From Isoetes taiwanensis (Eukaryota > Streptophyta > Lycopodiopsida > Isoetales > Isoetaceae): a stretch of DNA of 64,000 nt. The notes below the pieces were generated by a model. It was not told the origin of the DNA. It saw only the letters and a program-made list of their open reading frames with translations, and searched no databases. A program made the position numbers and the translations under genes. Below are positions 40,859 through 56,900 of the stretch, piece by piece (the first letter of the stretch is position 1; each line of letters begins with the position of its first letter). The DNA is taken from NCBI GenBank assembly GCA_021234155.1, contig JAJEKV010000137.1, positions 1,276,225 through 1,340,224 of the forward strand, in the 5' to 3' direction.

Positions 40859-42403
40859 AAGACAAGACAAAACATCATCTTTGTCATTGGAGCTGGGAGA
40901 ATCTTAAAATCTCTTTAAAGACCTATTTGAAAATCCATCTGGCAAAAAGCCATAATAATTTATGTTCCAACTCTAACCAGGCCTGCAGAACAGGCATCAT
41001 ACCATGCTTACTAGCGTGTATGGTAATTATAGCGCAGAGAAATTGTAGTATGATAGAATAATATCAACGAAAAAGAAAAAGAAAACCAGGAACATACACG
41101 CTCCACATTTTGCTGCATGTAATTGTGCATGTTTGCAACTGCTCTTCAAAACAACCTGATATTGATTATATTGGATGGAAGATCACGATGATGGCATTGC
41201 TTGGCGGGCATTGCCGGATATGTAAGACCAAGGCCGCATTTTTTTCACGAGACAAGGACCATGTACACGTGCCTTTGTTGTGCCATTATACCATTAGCGC
41301 AAAAGACGTAAGGATTTATCAGCAAGCCCAAGCAATTCCATTTTTTACATATGCTGAGATTATCAAAGACAACCCTTGCATCATCCAAGTTACTTCATAC
41401 ATCTGAGGATGCAAGTAGACAATTTTATAGAAACATGTATTTATTCACCTAGCCTCCACTAAAGCCCTAATCTTGCCACAACTTAACAATAAATCTGAAA
41501 AGCCATCTAGAAATGAAGATAATCCAGAGATAAAAAACAAGGTCTTCTACAGATGGGCGACCCATTTTTACTTAAAGAGAAGTACAGTTTCTGCAAAATC
41601 CGAATATGAGACAATCGTGAAGGTAGAGCAAGACAAGACAAATCATCATCCTTGTCATTGGAGGTGGGAGAATCTTAAAATCTCTTTAAAGACCTATTTA
41701 AAAATCCATCTGGCAAAAAGCCATAATAATTTATGTTCCAACTCTAACCAGGCCCGCAGAACAGAGGCATCATACCATGCTTACTAGCATGTATGGTAAT
41801 TATACCGCAGAGAAATTGCTGTATGATAGAATAATAACAAAAAAAAAAAAAAAAAAAAATGAAAACCAGGAACACATGCTCCACATTTTTCTGCATGTAA
41901 TATGTGCATGTTTGCAGTTGCTAAACAACCTGATATTGATTCTATTGGATGGAGGATACAGTGATGGCATTGTTTGCTAGCATTGCCCAGATATGTGACA
42001 AGAACAAGGCCGCATTTTCACAGAAAAGGACCATGTAGCTGTGCACTGTTGTGCCATTATACCATTAGTGCAAAAGACGCAAGGATTTATCAGCAAGCCC
42101 AAGCAAGTCAATTTTTTACATATGCTGAGATTATCAAAGACAAACCTTGCATCATCCAAGTTACTACCTTTGTTCATACATCTGAGCATGCAAGCAGACA
42201 ATTCTATAGAAACTTTTATTTACTCACCTGGCCTCCACTAAAGCCCTGATCTTGCCACAACTTAGCAATAAATTCGAAAAGCCATCTATAAATGCAGATA
42301 ATCCAAAGATAAAGAAGAAGGTCTTGTACAGATGGGTGACCTGTTTTAACTTAAACAAAAGTACAGTTTCTGCAAAATTCGGACATGAGACAATTTTTTG
42401 CTG
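40859..42403. repeat. 765-bp tandem duplication, second copy
   Basis: Units about 40859-41639 and 41640-42403. The stretch 41180-41275 of unit 1 shows CAG/CTG-centred damage relative to copy 1 (for example CAGTG replaced by CACGATG, CTGGCA by GGCGGGCA). This is the reverse direction of the damage seen at 12.8 kb. Confidence 0.85.
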
Positions 42404-43687
42404 AAGTTGAATGCATTAATACACTATGGGCATAAGCTCCCGTTTAAAAACTGGACATCCCAGGCTTTGAAAGGCAAGAGATAAGTGTAGCCATAGCTGT
42501 CATTTTGCTGCCCTTTTGCTACCATCGCTACTCTTCAACTTCTAGACTTGAGTGAAACAGTTCAGGGGAAGAACCCTTATCATCTACAAACATACTAGTG
42601 GACTCCAACACTTCTATTCTGCACTAGTTGAAACCCCAACGCCTCTTCTGCTTCAACACCTTCTGCCTTGACTGCATGCAGGTAGTTACTTCGATACTAT
42701 AAAGATATGCAATACCTTAACCCTAAAATAAAAAATGCTTGAGGCTTACATGCACACAAAAAGTAAGGGAAATAGAAACAAAGGGGGATAAACCATTGGA
42801 GGCATGGATTTTTGACCAATAAAATAGGATGAGCACTCTAGAAGTATGATTTACTAGACATCGTGAAATAAGGCCATCATATGAAAACCATGCAAAAAAA
42901 CGTATAAAATTACAAAAAAAAACCCCCTGTTATAATGATAGATATTGATGTCTAATTTTTTGAAACATGAATTGAAACTTTACATCCATTGTATGACTTT
43001 ATCGTGTGCAAAGATGCCATGTGCAGAAGCATTGTAAAATCAAATCTTTAAACTAAAATTAAACTTCAAAATCTTTCATACAAGCTTGAAGTCAGAAGCT
43101 AGTTTCTAAGTGATTTTCTTAATCAAATGGGTTGTGGAATTATAAAATCCTAATAGTATAGGATTCTTCATGCTAGGTCTACCAAAATCTTATGCTGGGC
43201 CAGACATTTTCAATAATTAAAAAGTGGGTGTAGCAATGATAGGTTGAGCAACATCTACAACTTGGAAAGCAAGCCAAGCCATGCCTACCTCTATATGGTT
43301 TATATTTCGTAATCAAACCCTAGATTAATATTCTCAAGCAGTGAATTGTGACACAACAGATTATGGCCCCCGGACATTAAAACGCTTGATCCATTGGTTA
43401 ACACGGAAAAGCAGAGTGATTTTAGGAGAATTTATCTCTCTATTTGTTCTTCTATTTGCGAGAAACCAGTTTTTATCGGCTTTTGTCGCTACTAGTTTCT
43501 TTGCTTTTCTTTTTTAATTTTGATCGTGCCTGTATTTTGATCTTGCCTGTGTAGAACGAGATACATATTGGATGTTTTGTAGAACATCAGTTCCATATAG
43601 AAAGATTATTTACAGGCTTCAACATGATGTACAATGAATCCCTGAGAAGTATTTATTTTATGTGAACACATTATAAGTTCAAGTATT
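42404..43687. other. Intergenic, upstream of second PILS relic
   Basis: Counterpart of 16247-17539. No gene recognised. Confidence 0.35.
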
Positions 43688-44347
43688 ATGGATGGCCAGA
43701 CAGAATCTTTTCAACAGCTATTACAGTTTTCAGTGCTGCCCATCTTCAAGGTCCTAGTAATATGCTTGCTGGGGCTCTTGATAGCAACATCTTATATAGA
43801 TATTCTTTCCTCTAATGCCCGGAAGATGCTTAGCAAGGTCTGTTGTTTGGAATTTTTACTCAGATGTTCATGTTTGGCTGTATAAGCTAATTTAGTGTGG
43901 TTGCAGTTAGTCTTTTCTGGTTTCCTGCCATGCTTAATATTCACACAACTTGGGATCTTCTGTGACACTACAAAAGATGCAGGAATGGTAGGTGTCGAAG
44001 AGAAGTATTTCTCTATTTAAGATCATTCTTTGATCATGTTTTTTGTAATGCAGGTGGTTTATTCCTGCAAATGTTTTGATGTTAAGTATTTTAGGTTATG
44101 GAGTGGGCGTGCTTGTTGCTTTGTTGATTAGGCCTCCACCTCAATTTTTCAAGTTTACAATTGTGATCATTGGAATTAGTAAAGAGATACATTATTGTAC
44201 TTCGTTGTAGTGAGATGAATTCAATATGGATGCCAACGGGTATAAAACGCATAGGCATCTTGGTCTGTTTATTACAAAGTGATGGATGGGATCTTGGATA
44301 TTTCATGTACAGTTGATTGAATTAGATGTTTGTCCAATATGGCCTGA

Positions 44348-44979
<632 letters not shown>

Positions 44980-45391
44980 GCCTGAGTTTCATAGTTGTTA
45001 ACATGTTTATTTGCAGGTAATATTGGGAATGTTCCTCTTGTACTTCTTGAGTCTATTTGTCACGATAAATCCATTCAGTCCTACATGCAATAAAGATGGT
45101 GTAGCTTATATAGCATTTGATCAATGGGTATGTTTCTAGCAGATGTATTTTCATAATTGATTTCTTACCTGTTTATTAGTTGAAGTTCACACTTTGTGTT
45201 TGGTTGACGCATAGGTTGGAGGAGTGGTGGCATATACCTTTATCTTGTACATGCTTTCACCTCTAGCAGCTCTTGAAGACGGCATGCCCATTAAATGGAC
45301 TGTTAATGGTTCTCCAGAAAAGGCACCTTACTTGGATAGCCCCATGTCAATACCCCTTCTAGATGATATGGAAAAGCAAGAGGGAGTATAA

Positions 45392-46286
<895 letters not shown>

Positions 46287-49200
46287 GATGAGAGAGAATA
46301 CTCAGAGGTGAGAGGTGATTAGATGGCCCCTGGCAAAACCCAGCCATTAGAGATGTTTTTCATTAACCACTAACTTAACACTAGACCTGTCCCTGGGACC
46401 ATTCCTGATCCATGGACCAGAACTAGCCCACACGACCTCTGCCACTTAAACCCATGTAACTCACGAAAGAAATTTCAATTTTATAATATACCACCATCAT
46501 TTGAGTCTTCACTTGTTTCTTAACCTATACCTTGTGGTGATTGCTCAAACATTGGAGAATTTGGCAGTTTCTGCACCAGTCCAGAACTGCCTTCTTCAAT
46601 ATTTCTAGCATAAAGTGACCTAAACCTTGCTAACATTGGAGGTATTTGCTTGTTTATCATAGAACACATTGAGTTTTATATTCCCATATTTTCTTGCTAT
46701 CATTTGACATCGGTAGAAGCCGCCAAACCCTATTTTGGTCAAAAAAGCTGCTTGAGGTTCAAGAATTGTTTCTCTCTCATTATAACAAGTTTTGATTTAA
46801 TTCTTGTGGCCATGAGTTGCTAACTATACGAGATATAGTTTTATGATTTTTTGGAGTGTTCATAAGTCATGTTAACATCAACATTTATTAAAAGAATCTA
46901 CTATAAAGAATTCTGGACAAATGTATATGCCAAAATGCTCCAATAACAACCATCCATAATGCCATGTGAGTAACAAGTGATGCATTCTATTTATATCTAC
47001 ATAGAACATAGCTCTTATCAAGTTACATATAGTGTAACTAGGGTGTAACCATGCAATTTTTGAAATTCAAACATGATGTACAACAGCCGGATTAACATAT
47101 TAGAGCATAAGAAGTTGGGTCAACTCCATAATTATAGGTCCAAAACTCCACAATGATTTAGTGATGTTTATTGATGAATTCAAGTGGATGTTGTGAAGTC
47201 TAGCCATGACAATATATAAATAGACCACATAACATTTCATACATGATTCTTTGGTTCATAGAAAGAGACACTACTTTTTCCCAAATATGTCTTTAAAATA
47301 GTTCAAAATATGAGAAATGACATATATAGATCTCTTATATAGGTCGTATGGTCTTATTAAAAAAAAAAACCATGAAATCTGCTTATTTCTTACTAGCATA
47401 AACTTCATATCTGTGTTACTGCGATAAAGCATTGCCATCCAAGAAGAATAATATTACATGTAAGTTATCTTTTATGTATGTTATATCTATTGTTTAAATT
47501 TGGTTTTTCCGACATGCCAAAAACTTTTTGGAATTTTCCCTTAATTTCATTTCCTAAGGTTTCGAAGGTTTTGGCAATCGAAAAACAATTCCGATTTGCC
47601 AAAAATGGAGAAGATTTCCTCGGCCTTGATTCGGGTTTCAATTTTGCCCCAATCTGATTTCATCCCTTCTAATCCGGCATGCATATGCCACGACCGCTGC
47701 TGCATGTTCAAGGTAATAGCTTGCCCAGCCAGCGAAGTCTAAGACCACATCCGTTGGGTGATTCGGAGATGCGAGCAAGAACAAATCCAACAGAGCAAAG
47801 CTGTAAGCTCTCACGTTTTTGTTTGTCTTGATAATGTTTTAAATTGGAATCTTATGTCGTTGCCAGAGGTTGAGATTGATTTCGTTTCAGGTCATTGTTT
47901 CTCTGGGATCATCCTTAGACCACAGTTTCTTGAGCCTTAGGCGTGTAGGTTCTTGCATAATAGGTGTTCTATAGTAGGATCCTAAGCTTCGGTGGATGCA
48001 GGCATATACCAAATCATGTAGACAGCTGAATTGGTGGTTCTCTTTACCTCCAGGCCCTTTTGGTAGAAACGGCAAGAGCTTTATGTAATCCAGTAAAGAG
48101 TTTAGGTTTTTGCCTATGGCAAAGTTTTCTATAGAGCTATGTCAGGTATGCTTTAGTATCTTTCGTTCCCTTTTGTTTTGTTCTAGCTAAGGTGGAGGCT
48201 TGAATTATTGGGGAATCTCAAGTTATTGAGATTTGCGGATCATTTTCCTATCTTTTTTCGTCGCCCCAGTGTTGATTTGGATTCATGTTAAATAATTCAT
48301 GAGGAGTGATCATTTTTCTGTTCTTTAGTTTGTGCTAGATTATATTGCCTTGGTTGTGGTTGTGGTTGTATGAGGAGCTACAAATAATTATGGCATCAGT
48401 ACATTTCTGATGATTAATAATGGTTTTTAGTCATGAAGATGATGTTTACATGGCAGTGTAGTCTTATGTCTTGCAACATTTTCATTGGCAAATTGCTACG
48501 AACGCTAACTTCTTCATGTTGGTGCATATCTCGGCGATTTGTAGAATAGCAAAGCAAGTCATAATAAGTTTGTTTTACACAGTTGCGAAACGATTTTCGT
48601 AGCATCCAGTCTGTTGAGGGAAAAAGAGGTTGGAATTTAGTCCATGATTTTTATATCTCATTAGGTTTAAATAACATAAATTCCTATCTCCCTATACCAC
48701 AGTATAGGTAGAGCACTTTCCTATATTCAGTCCTATGTTTCCTATATAGGCACTATATGATCTGATTGCTTGGAAGTTCTTGGAGATGTTCAAGTATGGT
48801 TCTTGTCGAGTTTAATCTTTTCGATTTAATCTTCTTTTGTAATGCTTTTGTAGTGGTCATTTACGGGGCTCTTAGTTAATCTGATTTTGTTACAGATCGA
48901 GGTGAAATACAAAGGGTTATATGCTTTTGAACTTCATCAAACGCTCACATATAGTATTTTTTCAGTGAATCCAGATATTGAGATGTCATCTTAACATATG
49001 AAAACGTGCTGCTTTTGTTAATTATTTATGGAAGTCATTAGTTTTATGGTAATGCGGTTCCTATGGTAACTAGGTCCAAGGTGAAGATTGTTTTCTCTTC
49101 TTGGTAGATCATATTTGATTTATGCAATCATTTTTTGGTTAGGTTTATGAGTCAAAAAATGGATATTTGTAGTTTTCCTTTTTCCTCTTCTTTTTTCTTT

Positions 49201-50606
49201 TTGGATGCACCTCTTATATTTCAATTTTGTCTTGATACATAATCCAGGTTGTGACAAGGTGCAAGATCAAAAGGAATGGAAAACAATAAGATATTTTAGG
49301 GCGTGTATAATGGAGTGCAATCAATATTAGGGCATTAAAGCAGGTTGGAGCATTTTTCAACAAAAAGGTCCTCAACTAGGTAAAGCTATCTGATTGCAAC
49401 TGTTGTGGTTGTTTGTTTTGTTAATTGTTACTCATAGCTCTATAACATGGACTCTTAGAAAGACTCTCCAAAAGATCAGCATCTTATGCTTGCTTCGCAA
49501 TTGTTGCAGAGCATATAATCATTTTAAATGGTACGTCTGTCTGTATACTGAACAATAACTTCATATCATAGGATCTGTTCATGGTATTTCCTGTACTCTA
49601 CACAGCTATTGTATGGAGAATTCTGAATGCTTTTCATATTATTTGGGTGCTTCTGGGGAACTTAAGTTCTTACTGTTATACATGTACTTAACATGTACTG
49701 AGAGAATGTTGACTTTGGCAGCAGCATAGGTCCATGCTAATATTTATCAACACTATTTCTTGAAGTACTAATTTGCACATTATTTGAAATATTGTTCATG
49801 GAGTCCATTCATGGCTCAATCCATAGGTGTAGATGGCATAAATGAAGAGATTAACAGAAATTTAGTCAGAAAAGCTAATAACCTGACACATGCTTGCAGT
49901 TCAGCGATGGCTATGATATCAACTTTGGACATGTTTAAGTAGAACATACAGATTGTAAGGCAGGTTAGATCTTTTATGCATTGCATTTATAGCATTCTTC
50001 AGCGTATAAATTCATACTCTTCATATGCCCCACATTTTGGGCTAATTTATAAGTTTTCTTGGCATGCAGGTTAATTTGATGTGGGCCGGTCTTGGATGTA
50101 ATAGATCCATGTTTCTAACTTTATTAGTTTTTGCTCATACTTTGCGTACTGCTTTGTTTTGGCAAACAAACTGAAGAAAAGATGAATACACAAACTTCTT
50201 TATCTTCTACACTAAAAACAGGTCCTAGGTATCAAGTTGACTTTCTGCAAAAAAATGAAAGCCAGGTTTCTCAAACACTGCCCACATGTGGCTAGCACCA
50301 GAAAAGAGAATAATGATACTGGAGTAGTCAAATGCCCGAGAATGATTAGGTTCTGAATTTATAACATGTCAAACTCCTGTATATTTGCAGCTTCTGTCGA
50401 GAAATGATAAAACCTTTAGAGCTCCTTTTGAATGCATATTTATGCATTGAAAATATCGTGTTTGCATGTATTTTTCAATTTTGAGTTCTTACAACTGGCA
50501 ACTTGGCAGATACAATGTCATAAAATTTATTGCTCCAAAGCAAACAACTTGACATCATCTAGGCAAAAGACATTCTCTCCAAATGATCAACCAAACCATT
50601 GATGAC
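46287..50606. other. 4.3 kb without recognised gene, second copy
   Basis: Counterpart of 19541-23898. An ATG-started segment at 47605-47712 followed by an AAG/GTAATA donor-like site could be a first exon (MEKISSALIRVSILP start), but no downstream exon could be linked to it. Confidence 0.4.
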
Positions 50607-53436
50607 TGATGGCCCCTAGCCTGGATCTTGAGGCAATCACCTGTGTTGGAGATAATGGTCTGGACCTCCAAGTCACTGGTGGGCAGCGACTACACCCAAA
50701 ACGTCCTTTGAGCAGCTATAGATATGGTGGTGTTGAGGTTTAGAGAAGCAGAAGGAAATTGTTCAAGAAGAATAATTCAATTTGGAGAAAGAAACACTCT
50801 TCCAGTAAAAATAGCATTAAGGAAATTGTTAGATGGATGTCGGAATCTTGTCTTTTTTTTCTTTTTCTGGAAATAGAAGGGCTGCACCAGATAAACAGGC
50901 AATATGTGGATTGGCTCAGAAAGTAGGCAATTTCGTATTTGTGCTGATATATCAGAATCAAGAGCAAATAATATATCTTCCTTGGTATGGAAACAACTAC
51001 TTGTTCACCTTCAAAACGATATGGCTTTTTTTTTTTTTTTTTGGAACAACAAGGAACTACTTCACTTTGTAAGCAGGCAATTCTGCAGAAAAGACTACAG
51101 CAAACAGCAAGATTAGAATGCACTATGACACAACAACAACTATACTTGCATTAATTGGCTCTCCCAATTGATCAATCAGATCATGGAGATTCTCAAATAC
51201 AATCCAGGTGATATTCTTAACAGCAGGATCACTCTTACACATGAATAAACAGTCAAATCTCTGAACTCAAATAGATAAATACCAGCTCCATTTTTCCTGT
51301 CTGCAAGTTAACGAATGTTCTCAGGGATGAAATTCTGCTTTGGCGACACAGCTCCTCCAAGAAATTCCGATCTCCTATGGCCGTGCGTTTCTTGTTCCTG
51401 GCCCTCTTCTTAAAAGCTCCACGAATCAGTTGAACTTCATGCCGTTGGTGGATTCGGCATCCATTATGGCTCTGTTTGAGATAGTGCCAAATCCCCATGT
51501 ATCCGAATGATTTTTCCTGTTCTTTCCTTTAGCTCAAATTTTCTTACATGGTTCTTGCCAGCATAGGTCTAGGTTAAGAATGCAAAATCGAAATGGTATA
51601 ACAAGGTGGAGGACAAGGCTTAGGTTAGAAAAATGTAAGAACGGAAATAATATGGAACAAGGTTTTCAATGCAGTGCAAACAGAAATGGGAAATGCGATT
51701 TTGGAGATAAGCCTCCTTTTTTTTTTCTTTGTTTTTTCTCTTCTTTTTTTTCCAAATTGCCCCTTTTCTTCTCTTTTTTTTTTTTTTTTTTTTTTTTTGC
51801 TCACGTTTTATGGGCAATGGCTAGAATAGAGATAACGGCAAGTTTTATGGGCAATGGGTAGAATAGAGATAAACGGCAAGTTTTATGGGCAATGGGTAGA
51901 ATAGAGATAAACGGCAAGCAAGCGAGAGGTGTACAGAGTTGATAGATGGAACGGAGCTAGTGATTTGAATGATAATGGATGCAATGGATCTAAGGATGTG
52001 GGCGACCGTGGTCAAGGTTGGCAAGGTGGATGTGGATGCTTGTGAGAACCATGCAAGAGTCTTCAAGTTTCTAAAATTTATCCAAAAATCGTGAACATTG
52101 CACCGACTTTGATGCCTTAATGGATGTAGCATGCTTTGAATTGGTACTCTGCAATCCATAACTTAATCTGCTCACTTGTTGTTTCCTTCAGCAAAACTCC
52201 CCATTTGACCCTTACGTCTGCAACACACTTCTGCAAGTATAGTTGTTGTGCTCAAATGCAATAAAGATGTTGGAAGCAAGGAAATGCTATGGTGGTGGAG
52301 TGTGATAGAGAAATGCATGAACAAATGCAAGTGGGGGTGGCATTACTTATGCAAAAACAAGATATGCCCTAATTAAATGCAATGAAGTTGTTGGCACCAA
52401 AAAGGTGGCCAACAATGACATTGCTACCATTGTAGTTATATATACATTCCCATTTTCCTCTATGTTTTGGTAACGCCTTTGACATATGAGGCTGGGTGTA
52501 AATAAACTAGAAGCCATGGTCACACATTCAAGTAATTGACTTTGGCATATAAAGTTGGATGTAACTGGATTCAAAGTTGTGTGACAAATTTGTAGATTGG
52601 AAAGCAATACTTTCAATATGTAATATCCTTTTGAAGTAAATGTGAATTACATTATATTTATCATGTTGTTGTCCTCTAACTCAAAGTATAAGTTCTCCAT
52701 GTTCATGGGCAAAAAAAGGCACCACTAGAACACCCACTAATTAGAAATCAAGGGTTAAAAGTACGCAACTACCTAACAAGTTTTTCCCCCATAAATATTG
52801 TGCCTAGGTATGTACATTAAACACATCCAACATGCTTGGTATACATGATTTCTCATGGCATCCTTGGACGCCTCGGCAACCCTACCCCTACAATCCCTAC
52901 TAAGCCCAGCAACACCGGGCAATGTTACTAGTTTTTACATGTAAGTTATCTTTATGTATGTTATATTTTTTATGGATGCAAACCTTTCTTGGCAATAGAA
53001 ATCTCTAGTTGTATATTAAAGCAACATGTTATTTCTAAGGTTTTAATTTATATAAGCAAGCATCACCATTTATGGTCCATGAACCAATTGTATTAAGCAT
53101 ATATCTCTCATTAGCCTTATATTTATTTTCTCCTATAGAATGATACTATGGCTTTTTAGCTTCGATCACATGATTTTTGAAAGGTTTAAATGAAAGTCCA
53201 TGTAGGTTCAATTGGTTACAAATACCCTATAAATTCTCAATTGTTTGTGCTTCAACCTTACCCTTAAATTATGCAAGCTAAAATAATCAATTAATTTTAT
53301 CCTATAGAGAATCATACAAATAAACTATATGTCAAAGTTGAGATCAAAATTGATTAAGGTGGCACCATTAATGATTTTTAAACTTTCAGTCATTTGGATC
53401 AATGATGGGCTGCAACTGGACTACAGATAACGGTTT
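50607..53436 (-). repeat. Gypsy left (3') LTR-like repeat
   Basis: Starts TGATGGCCCCTAGCCTGG on the plus strand (so the minus-strand LTR ends in CA). Similarity to 58762-61607 runs to GATAACGGTTT at 53436. The last 51 bp of the shared region (53386-53436) is coding sequence of the pol tail. Contains long T/A runs (51040, 51780) and TTTTATGGGCAATGG minirepeats (51820-51910). Confidence 0.88.
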
Positions 53437-53952
53437 CAGCTGACTGCCATTCACCAGGTTGGGCAGAAAGATGCCATCCAAAGTTTTGAGAGTGTAGCTA
53501 TGGTGCCCTGACACGCTGTCAACTGTGTACGGTCCATCCCAGCAAGATTCAAACTTCTTCTTAGCTTTCTCCCGCACCTTACTCCACTTGAGTACTAGGT
53601 CCCCTGATTTGAAATAGATTGTGGGACCATGCTTCTTTCGAAAGTGAACCTGGTCCATGTTCTTCTTTAGCTGAATAGCCAAATGTGCATGGTACCTATG
53701 CTCATCAAGCTGCTCCAACTCGTCCAGTCTGCTTTGGACATCTGCAACATGCCCCAGCTCTTGCGCAACTGCAATTCTTAAAGAAGGGACCTCCATTTCG
53801 TATGGTAAAACCGCTTTCACGACCATAAACCAACCGAAATGGGGTATACCCCGCTGCACCCTTCTCGTGTCCTATGCCCGTAGGGGCAGCACTGTAAATG
53901 TGTGTGCCAATTATTACCATGCTCAAAAATCATCTTAGTGATGATGCGATCG
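53386..53952 (-). pseudogene. Gypsy integrase C-terminal tail, out of frame
   Basis: Continues the integrase after the frame loss at 53953. Pieces in two frames read HNWHTHLQC-like debris, then GHVADVQSRLDELEQLDEHR, KKHGPTIYFKSGDLVLKW, SCWDGPYTVDSVSGHHSY and LKPLSVVQLQPIIDPND stop. This is the usual GPY/F-type end of Gypsy integrases. The break sits at CGGGCGAGAAAG where family members have CAG-containing codons, so it may be a base-calling error rather than a true mutation. Confidence 0.8.
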
Positions 53953-56900
53953 TCACCGCTTGTTGGTACTTTCTCGCCCGTTGCCCTGGGGGTAATAAGA
54001 GCTTGAAAAGACATGCCTCAGTTTGATCTTGTTGGTTAATTCCTGCATCAGCTCGTTCATAAAATGAGAACCCCTATCACTAATTAATACAAGAGGGATA
54101 CCATACCTGCAACATATTTGTTGATGCACAAAAGTGCAAACCACTTGAGTCATTGCAGCTTTTTGCTTGGAATTGCCTCTCCCCCATTTAGTGAAGTAAT
54201 CCGTGGCCATAAGGATGTACTGGTGTCCGGAGGATGACATGGGGATTGGGCCTATGAAATCTAGCCCCCAAGTGTGGAAGGGTCCAAAAGTGGGAACAGT
54301 GGCTAACTCTGCAAAGTTGGTTCGTTTGGGTTGATGGAATTGGCAGGCTTGGCATCTTAGGGTATGATTATGGGCATCCTTGAATAAGGTGGGCCAATAG
54401 TAGCCTGCTCGCAGGATTCTCTTGGCTGTAGCTTGCCCAGCGAAGTGACCTGAACACACACCATTATGGCACATCTCCAACACATATTGCTGTTCCTCTT
54501 CGTTTAAACATCTCTGGAGTACCCCATCAGCACTTCTACGACAAAGTATTCCATCAACAAGCAAGAATTGAGATAGCTTCCGCCTTATTCTTCTCTGTTC
54601 TGGGCCTGTGAATCGTTCTGGCAGGTCTAATCCCTGTAATAAGTATACGTAGGGCAGCATCCATGAGTCTTGGACATATATGTAAGCCGAGCTTTCAACC
54701 ACCTCTTCTAGAGTGATGTCTTCTTCCATGAGAGCATATGGCAAATACCCACTTGGATTGCTGAGGGCGTGAGCTGTTTTAATTGCAAAGTCAAATTGTG
54801 CCAGGTAAGACATCCACCTTTGATGCTTTGCTTTCTTAAGGCTCTTCCCCGATATGAGTGGCATGGGGTTTTTTTTTATGATGACTTCAGTGTGCTCCTT
54901 AAGTAAAAGGTGTTCATGCCTATGAAACAAGAATACCAATGCACAAGCATACTTCTCTAGTATAGGATATCTGTTCTCCACATCTGAAAGCTGCCTCCCG
55001 GAATAGCAAATTATATCATATCCCTTTGTCTCATTTTTTTGACATAAGGCAACCCCGATGGCCCACTTAGTCACAGTCACAAATGCACTGTATGGGCGTC
55101 CATCTTGTGATGGCACTAAAACTGTGCCACTTGTCATGACCTGCAGTAACTTATCAAAAGCAGTTTGGCACTCTTCTGTCCAATGCACAGGTATACTTTT
55201 ACTTTGCCCCTTCGAGAGCTTCCCAACACGAGTAAGCTTGGTAATTGGGCCCATTAAGTGTGAAAAATTTGGTATATGTATTCGTAGAAAGGAACACATC
55301 CCAATCAGCTTCCTTACTTCTTTCACTGTTTTAGGAACGGGTAGCTTATGAATGATGTCGATCTTCTCACTTGAAATTTGTATCCCTCTCGTTGAAACAT
55401 AGTGTCCCAAAAGCACACCTCCATCACAAAAGAACTGGCATTTAGCTGGATTGAGGCATACTTGGGATGCTCTGCTTAATGTCAGCACTTCCTCCAGCTG
55501 CTTTAAGTGATCTACACGTTTGTTGGCCAAGCACAAATCATCAAGGAAGATGCCTAAGCCCTGCTGGAGCATGCTGCGATATGCCACTGTCATACACCTC
55601 TGAAATGTGGCAGGGGCGTTCATTAAGCCAAAAGGCATCACATTCATGGCGTAGGTGCCCCAAGACGTGATGAATGCAGTTTTCGGCCTATCTTTCGGAC
55701 AAACAGAGATTTGGTTAAAACCGCTAAAGCCATCCATGAATGAAAATACCTCTTGTGTAGCAGCCTGATACAATATCTCTTCTTGGAATGGCAGGGGATA
55801 ATGATCCTTCAAGGTGGCCTTGTTCAAGTCTTGATAATCCACACATACCCTGATCTTCTTGTTCTTTTTTAGCACAGGGACAATACATGACACCCACATT
55901 GGATTTTCGATCTCATAGATAAAACCAACCTGCAATAGTTTATCAAGCTCTTCCTTCACCATGTTGAGCAGGTGCGGGTTAATCCTCCTGAGCTTGTGCT
56001 TAACCGGCATTACTCCCTCCATTGTATTGATACGGAATTCACAAACCTCCGGTGGTATTCCTTTCAGTTCTCCATAGTCCCAGGCAAAGCAATCTGCAAA
56101 CTTGTTAAACATCTTGGTCAGCTCTTTTTTTTCTTCTTCATTAGCCATGACTCCAACCCTTAAGGTTCTCTCCTTCCCCTCCTTCATAACTGTAATTTCA
56201 CACAATTCATTGGCCATATCAGTAGATATGGTAAGAATTTCGCACATGTGCTGTTCAAAACCCTGTGGCAGTTCGTCTTCTCTCACTACTCCCTCACATA
56301 AAGCTTCCATAATAATTTTTTTACATAAAGCATCAGCCTCAGTGTTAAGTGTTCTTGCCACATGGGAAATTCTAACCTCTCTGAATTTGCTCAATAATGA
56401 GAGTACCTGCTTATGTGGCTCCTGCAAATGAGCACACTTAACTTGATAAAGCCGCAAGGATTGGTTGCACACCAGCTCTGAGTCTCCGTGAACCTGCAAG
56501 ACCTCAATCTTTTTGTCTAAAGCTAAACGTAATCCTGCTAACAGGGCTGCATATTCTGCCATATTATTTGTGCACAAGGGGATGGATTGGCCATGTGTTA
56601 GGATGAGCTCACCTCTAGGTCCTCTTATAACAACACCGATTGAGGCTAAACCTAATTTCTTTGATACACCTCCATCAAACCAAAGGGTAGCTTGTGGGCA
56701 AAACTCCTGCTCTAAGTTAGGTTCAGGTGCTGGTATTCCCAACTCGTTAAATATGCCATAATGTCCAGCACTCACTTCTGCAACAATATCTTCAACTTCA
56801 GCTAAATATACAGGTGCCTCCATCCTTTTCCCTACCCTTTTTGCATATATTATAGCCTTGTTTTGACCATCAGAAATCGTACATTCACCTTTGCTCCATA

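Noticed and set aside
47605-47739. ATG-started 45-codon frame with donor-like site (MEKISSALIRVSILP start)
   Set aside because: It could be a first exon, but no second exon or family match was found, the copy 1 counterpart is broken, and the opposite strand has an equally plausible short frame.
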